From assembly GCF_023667495.1 (NCBI RefSeq), contig NZ_JAMOZL010000014.1:62001-126000 (forward strand): a DNA stretch of 64,000 nucleotides, read 5' to 3'. The position numbers and the translations under genes are program-made. This DNA comes from Dyadobacter sp. MSC1_007. Lineage in GTDB: Bacteria; Bacteroidota; Bacteroidia; Cytophagales; Spirosomataceae. Below are positions 60,400-64,000 of this stretch, piece by piece. Position 1 is the first letter of the stretch. Each line of letters opens with the position of its first letter. The notes under the pieces were generated by a model. It saw only the letters and a list, made by a program, of their open reading frames with translations. It did no database searches and had not been told where the DNA came from.

Positions 60400-61296
60400 A
60401 TGGAACTCCGACAGCTGAAGTATTTTATCCAGGCAGCCGAACTGCAAAATTTTACCAATGCAGCAGCGGCGCTGTTTATAACGCAGAGCACGCTCTCACA
60501 GCAGATCAAGCAACTGGAGGATGAGCTCGGCATCCCTTTATTCGACAGGGTTGCCAAACGCGTCCGACTGACCGAGGCGGGCAACACCTTCCTGCCTTAT
60601 GCAAAAAAGACGGTAAAGGATGCCATGGATGGGCGGGAGGTGCTAACCGACTTAATGAATTTGAATACAGGGGCTCTTCACATTGGACTGACCTATGGAC
60701 TAAGCGAGCTACTCGCCAAAGCGGTTACGGGGTTCAGTGCCGAATATCCCGGCATCAGGCTCAATATCAGCTTTGGCACGACAACCGAGCTCCTTGAACA
60801 GATGGAAGCAGGCGGTTTAGATATGATGCTTTCTTTTTATGAAAGCAACGGCAACGACGGGTTGACTACCGACGGGCTTTTTGTTTCCCACCTTTCGCTG
60901 ATCGCGAGCAGCAAGCATGCCATCGCAAGAAGAAAATCGGTCAATATCCGGGAGCTGGCAACGCTTCCACTGATGTTGCCATCGAAGGGTTACAGCATCC
61001 GCAGTTACCTCGACAAAGTGCTTAAGGAACATGAGCTGGCCCCGATGCCTGTAATGGAGATCAACGACATACACACCCTGCTGAAACTGGTGGACCTGGG
61101 CGGCTGGGTCACTGTACTGATGAGTTCAACGATTGTCGATCAGACGCAGCTTAGGGCGGTAAAACTTACCGGCGCAGATATGGCCAGACGCGCGACCGTC
61201 ACCTGGCCCAAAGATGCTTACCGGAAAAAGGCGGCTGCCTTATTGGTCGGTTTTTTACTACTGCATTCCGCTGCCTATGGTGACAAACCCACTTAA
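60400..61296 (+). CDS. LysR-family transcriptional regulator
   Basis: This 298-residue LysR protein has the N-terminal winged helix MELRQLKYFIQAAELQNFTN and ALFITQSTLSQQIKQLEDEL, and a periplasmic-binding-like effector domain (GALHIGLTYGLSELLAKAV onward). It resembles CynR/CysB-type members in length and spacing. It is divergent from the hypothetical gene at 59741, its probable target. The effector is unknown. Confidence 0.93.
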   Translation: MELRQLKYFIQAAELQNFTNAAAALFITQSTLSQQIKQLEDELGIPLFDRVAKRVRLTEAGNTFLPYAKKTVKDAMDGREVLTDLMNLNTGALHIGLTYGLSELLAKAVTGFSAEYPGIRLNISFGTTTELLEQMEAGGLDMMLSFYESNGNDGLTTDGLFVSHLSLIASSKHAIARRKSVNIRELATLPLMLPSKGYSIRSYLDKVLKEHELAPMPVMEINDIHTLLKLVDLGGWVTVLMSSTIVDQTQLRAVKLTGADMARRATVTWPKDAYRKKAAALLVGFLLLHSAAYGDKPT

Positions 61297-61453
61297 TTAA
61301 TTGATTTAAAAGGATTGACCTTATTAGCCGACTCACGGCTAGCGGCCAGTGACGAGCGGTTTAGGGATTTCCCTTATTTCAACTGAGCCTTCATAAGCCA
61401 GGATCGGGCAAGCTTGGCAAGCTCCGCCACCTGCTTGATCGATGATGCTTGTA

Positions 61454-62569
61454 TTACCAAGCTACTGTAGATGGAATTACCCATTGCCTTCGCGCGGAAG
61501 AGAGCCGAATGTCATCAATCAATTTGTGCAAGATAACAGCATCGTCAAATGAAGGGGCTGAACTCGTTCCATGAAAAATGTCACTGGCAACTCTGCGGTA
61601 TATTTCAGCGACATTAGTGTGTGGTCCCAAGGGATCATCTGCACCAGCAATGTTGATCAGCTCTGGCTGCTGGCTTGACGGAGTATAATGGGTAATTTTA
61701 AACTCTGTCATCTGGGTATGCCCGGTTTGGGCCGTAAGGACAATTTTACCCCTTGACCCTTCTATTTCCCAAATAAAAGGATCGCCGTATTCCGGATGAC
61801 CACCCTGGAAATTAATTGAAAGCGGGACATCATTACTGAGGTTTGCAATTACCGAGATCAAGTCGGGAGCGTCAGCATCTATAACCTTGCCGGTATCAAG
61901 CGCTTTAACTTTTGGATATCGTGTGTGAACTACTGCCGACAAATGCTTGATATCTCCTAAGACATCACAGGCCGCTGCAAGTGTATGAGCGAACGGAATT
62001 GTCAACAGATCGGCACCACTATGCCCTTTTCGTAAATATTCCTCATTTTTTGTATTGTTGATCGTATTCCCCCAAGGAGTTGCCCACCCCCGCACGCTGC
62101 TTGACAGGATAGAACCGATAAGATCATTCTTAATCAGATCGGACACTTTACGTAAGGCCGCAGAAACGCGGGCTTGCGTCCCTGCAACTGCAATCAGTGA
62201 TCTTCCACGTGCCATTGCCGCTAATTCTTCTGCTTCTGCGAGGGTACGCCCAAGTGGCCACTCGCAATAAACATGCTTTCCATGCGAAAGTATGGTCTTG
62301 ACAGCATCGTAGTGCAGTGGGACCCGGACTGTCACAACAATCAAATCCACTTCATCCGATGAAGCCATTTCTTCAATGCTGCCGAAAGCCAGTGGAACCC
62401 GGCAGGCTTCAGCAGCAGCGCGCGAACTTTCCAGACTGGAATTCACGACACCCACTATTTCATATAGGTCACTCAACTGACCAAGAGCCGGCAGATGCGC
62501 AACGGCAGCCCAGCTTCTGCCGGCTTGCAGGCCAACAATTCCAACCCTTATTTTTGAATGATTCTGCAT
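61454..62569 (-). CDS. Gfo/Idh/MocA-family oxidoreductase
   Basis: This 371-residue NAD(P)-dependent oxidoreductase has an N-terminal Rossmann domain (RVGIVGLQAGRSWAAVAHLP, then HYDAVKTILSHGKHVYCEWP with the EKP-like motif as EWP) and a C-terminal beta-sheet domain. The N-terminus looks like the Gal80-like branch of the family, so a sugar or polyol substrate, or a regulatory role, is possible. It is divergent from an HxlR gene with two strong palindromes between them. Lys of the usual EKP motif is replaced by Trp, so catalysis is uncertain. Confidence 0.85.
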   Translation of the reverse strand: MQNHSKIRVGIVGLQAGRSWAAVAHLPALGQLSDLYEIVGVVNSSLESSRAAAEACRVPLAFGSIEEMASSDEVDLIVVTVRVPLHYDAVKTILSHGKHVYCEWPLGRTLAEAEELAAMARGRSLIAVAGTQARVSAALRKVSDLIKNDLIGSILSSSVRGWATPWGNTINNTKNEEYLRKGHSGADLLTIPFAHTLAAACDVLGDIKHLSAVVHTRYPKVKALDTGKVIDADAPDLISVIANLSNDVPLSINFQGGHPEYGDPFIWEIEGSRGKIVLTAQTGHTQMTEFKITHYTPSSQQPELINIAGADDPLGPHTNVAEIYRRVASDIFHGTSSAPSFDDAVILHKLIDDIRLSSARRQWVIPSTVAW

Positions 62570-62620
62570 TGTTCTTTTTGCTTACAAAGTTGACATCAGT
62601 AAGGAAGGCATGCAATAAGA

Positions 62621-62687
62621 GGGAAAATTTCCCTCCGGGGATAATTTTATCCCCTGTATGCCTCTTCTGTATCTATGCTTACTTTTG
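62621..62687 (+). promoter_or_regulatory. Twin palindromes and hxlR promoter
   Basis: GGGAAAATTTCCC (62621-62633) and GGGGATAATTTTATCCCC (62637-62654) lie 18.5 bp apart centre to centre, followed by a perfect -7 element TACTTTTG (62680-62687). The second palindrome overlaps the expected -33 region, so binding there should repress. They are probably two HxlR dimer sites controlling both divergent genes. Confidence 0.65.
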
Positions 62688-62706
62688 TACATAGACGAGA
62701 AAGAAG

Positions 62707-63072
62707 ATGTACGAAAAAAAGATACCCCTGCCGCTCGAATGTGGCCTGGCGATGACAAGAGAAATCCTGGGCGGAAAGTGGAAACCGAATTTATTGTTTG
62801 CTATATCGCAGGGCATCAACCGCCCAAGCCAATTACACCGTGCAATTCCACAGTCAACCAAACGGGTTTTAAATCTGCAGTTGAAGGAATTGGAAGAATT
62901 TGAAGTGATTGAAAAGAAGATCTATCATCAGCTACCGCCTAAGGTCGAATACCGCCTTACCGAACGCGGAGAGACACTGATGCCTCTTTTGAGCCAGATG
63001 AACGAATGGGGAGAGGAAAATCGCCCATTCATTAAGAGAGTCATCTTAAACCGGACAAAAGTACTGGATTGA
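62707..63072 (+). CDS. HxlR-family regulator
   Basis: This 121-residue winged-helix regulator has the HxlR core CGLAMTREILGGKWKPNLLF, then GINRPSQLHRAIPQSTKRVL and the wing KVEYRLTERGETLMPLL. The N-terminal Cys (PLECGL) is conserved as in the HxlR gene at 50876. It is divergent from the Gfo/Idh/MocA gene and probably regulates it through the twin palindromes upstream. Confidence 0.9.
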   Translation: MYEKKIPLPLECGLAMTREILGGKWKPNLLFAISQGINRPSQLHRAIPQSTKRVLNLQLKELEEFEVIEKKIYHQLPPKVEYRLTERGETLMPLLSQMNEWGEENRPFIKRVILNRTKVLD

Positions 63073-63216
63073 CCGGTGGGTTTCAGGTAAGAATCGGCGA
63101 AATGTACCTGCCCCATCAACTTTTGTCCATTCTCTTCCATATTTCAGCCTGCCAATTTTGCATTCAGTTTAAGGGGGCGGTTCAATGCCGCCCCTATCAT
63201 CTTAACTCAATGCAAA

Positions 63217-64000
63217 ATGAAAAGACAACAGAACCGCACATTAGGTGCATTCGAAAAAACGTTTTGGCTGCTGGATCAGATTGATTCAAAAGACTTCTGC
63301 CTGGCCGCCGACATCTGTGGAACACAACCCGTTGAGAAGTGGCGGAAAGCCATTGACATGGCCCAGCAACGCCATCCAAACCTTTCTGTAAAGGTGGTGC
63401 TCGACGAGTTGGGAAGACCCACCTTGCAGCATGCAGACAACCTGCATATTCCGCTCAGAGTGGTGCATGCAGAGCAGCATTACCGGTGGGAAAAGGAAGT
63501 TGAAAAGGAGCTCTCCATAAGGTTCAATACAGCCGAAGGCCCATTGCTAAGGGTTGTTTTGGTTCAAAAGACAGACCGCACCGTCCTGATCCTGGCTGCA
63601 AACCATACCGTGGCCGATGGCACATCATTAAGCTATTTGACCCGGGATATATTGCTTGCCGTTACCGGAAAAGAGCTGGAATTGATGCAGCTACAAGTGT
63701 CTAACGATGAAACCCTCGGCCTTGCGGAAGATGTGCCTGCGCAGGTTGTTGAGAGGGTGCTCGAACTGAAAATGAAGACGGGTATGGTTAACCCATTGGT
63801 TTCGTCGCACCGCTTTTCTGAAATCACAACCCACAACCTTCTGGAACGCGCACGGCAGGAAAATACGAGCGTTCATGGCGCCATTTGTGCGGCCGTGCTA
63901 ATCGCTTCAAGAAAACTGCGTCCAGAATGGGACGAGACCAGAATGGAGCTGGTTTCACCTGTTTGCACCAGGGCAGCGCTTGATCTGGACGATAACTTTG
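63217..64000 (+). CDS. Condensation-type acyltransferase, cut by the window edge
   Basis: The frame is open from the ATG at 63217 to base 64000, 261 codons so far. It begins RTLGAFEKTFWLLDQIDSKD and has the catalytic motif HTVADG (H130, D134, G135), the HxxxDG of condensation, PapA5 and alcohol acetyltransferase domains. The LGAFEK(T/I)FWLLDQ start is typical of stand-alone condensation-fold acyltransferases. It should transfer an acyl group to an alcohol or amine. Whether it is stand-alone or part of a larger enzyme cannot be seen. Confidence 0.8.
   Translation, partial: MKRQQNRTLGAFEKTFWLLDQIDSKDFCLAADICGTQPVEKWRKAIDMAQQRHPNLSVKVVLDELGRPTLQHADNLHIPLRVVHAEQHYRWEKEVEKELSIRFNTAEGPLLRVVLVQKTDRTVLILAANHTVADGTSLSYLTRDILLAVTGKELELMQLQVSNDETLGLAEDVPAQVVERVLELKMKTGMVNPLVSSHRFSEITTHNLLERARQENTSVHGAICAAVLIASRKLRPEWDETRMELVSPVCTRAALDLDDNF

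Noticed and set aside
1..64000. CRISPR arrays, tRNA or rRNA genes, insertion sequences, prophage
   Set aside because: No regularly spaced repeats, cloverleaf-type or rRNA sequences, transposase, integrase or phage structural genes were recognised on either strand.

Overview
The window reads as a chromosome segment of a Bacteroidota bacterium, most likely a Cytophagales relative such as Dyadobacter (the genus is inference). The signs are promoters with the Bacteroidota -7 element TAnnTTTG, almost no Shine-Dalgarno sequences, many short lipoproteins with an SC/NC/AC lipobox, a propeller-type hybrid sensor kinase, YHS/DoxX/DM13 genes, and HxlR and AraC regulators beside small oxidoreductases. 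I saw no rRNA, tRNA, CRISPR array, insertion sequence or prophage.

Region 1 (1-17.2 kb) is a stress, redox and sulfur island. It holds a PAS histidine kinase with a response regulator, two UspA proteins, a flavodoxin-like protein, a zinc alcohol dehydrogenase, an HdeD-like membrane protein, a P-type cation ATPase, a Crp/Fnr regulator, a TauE/SafE permease, a CstB-like persulfide dioxygenase/rhodanese, a rhodanese, two YeeE/YedE half-transporters around a methyltransferase, and a phosphotransferase plus P-loop kinase pair. Nine TGA-N6-TCA dyads lie in front of these genes. In seven promoter arrangements the dyad centre is exactly 36.5 bp from the last base of a -7 element, and in three it is exactly 58.5 bp away. 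This looks like one Crp/Fnr regulon, and its gene content recalls hypoxia/dormancy regulons (DosR, Anr).

Region 2 (17.6-23.9 kb) is an eight-gene arsenic operon on the minus strand: arsR, a Cys-tailed DUF6428-like protein, an ArsN2-like acetyltransferase, Acr3, an ArsO-like flavoprotein, two tandem metallophosphoesterases and an MFS transporter. Region 3 (24.1-32.5 kb) has a GbsR/MarR-controlled TolC-adaptor-ABC export operon with a perfect dyad operator, then NhaA, a sodium/alanine symporter and a broken second nhaA.

Region 4 (32.7-46.5 kb) has an NtrC-type response regulator followed by an NRDE protein, a membrane-anchored ATP-grasp enzyme, a LysE-type exporter and a lipoprotein hydrolase. 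Next come two frameshifted genes (TfoX-like, VOC), a 1287-residue hybrid sensor kinase, and a DinB/YceI/YHS/YHS/DoxX/OMP/DM13 run in which a 24-bp palindrome occurs twice.

Region 5 (46.8-64 kb) mixes intact regulators (GlxA, HxlR, AraC, LysR) and enzymes (GAPDH, OsmC, SDR, Gfo/Idh/MocA) with many broken genes: a hydrolase, an aldo/keto reductase, an AraC regulator, an SDR, a GNAT and a racemase. Most carry single-base frameshifts. The window ends inside a condensation-type acyltransferase gene.
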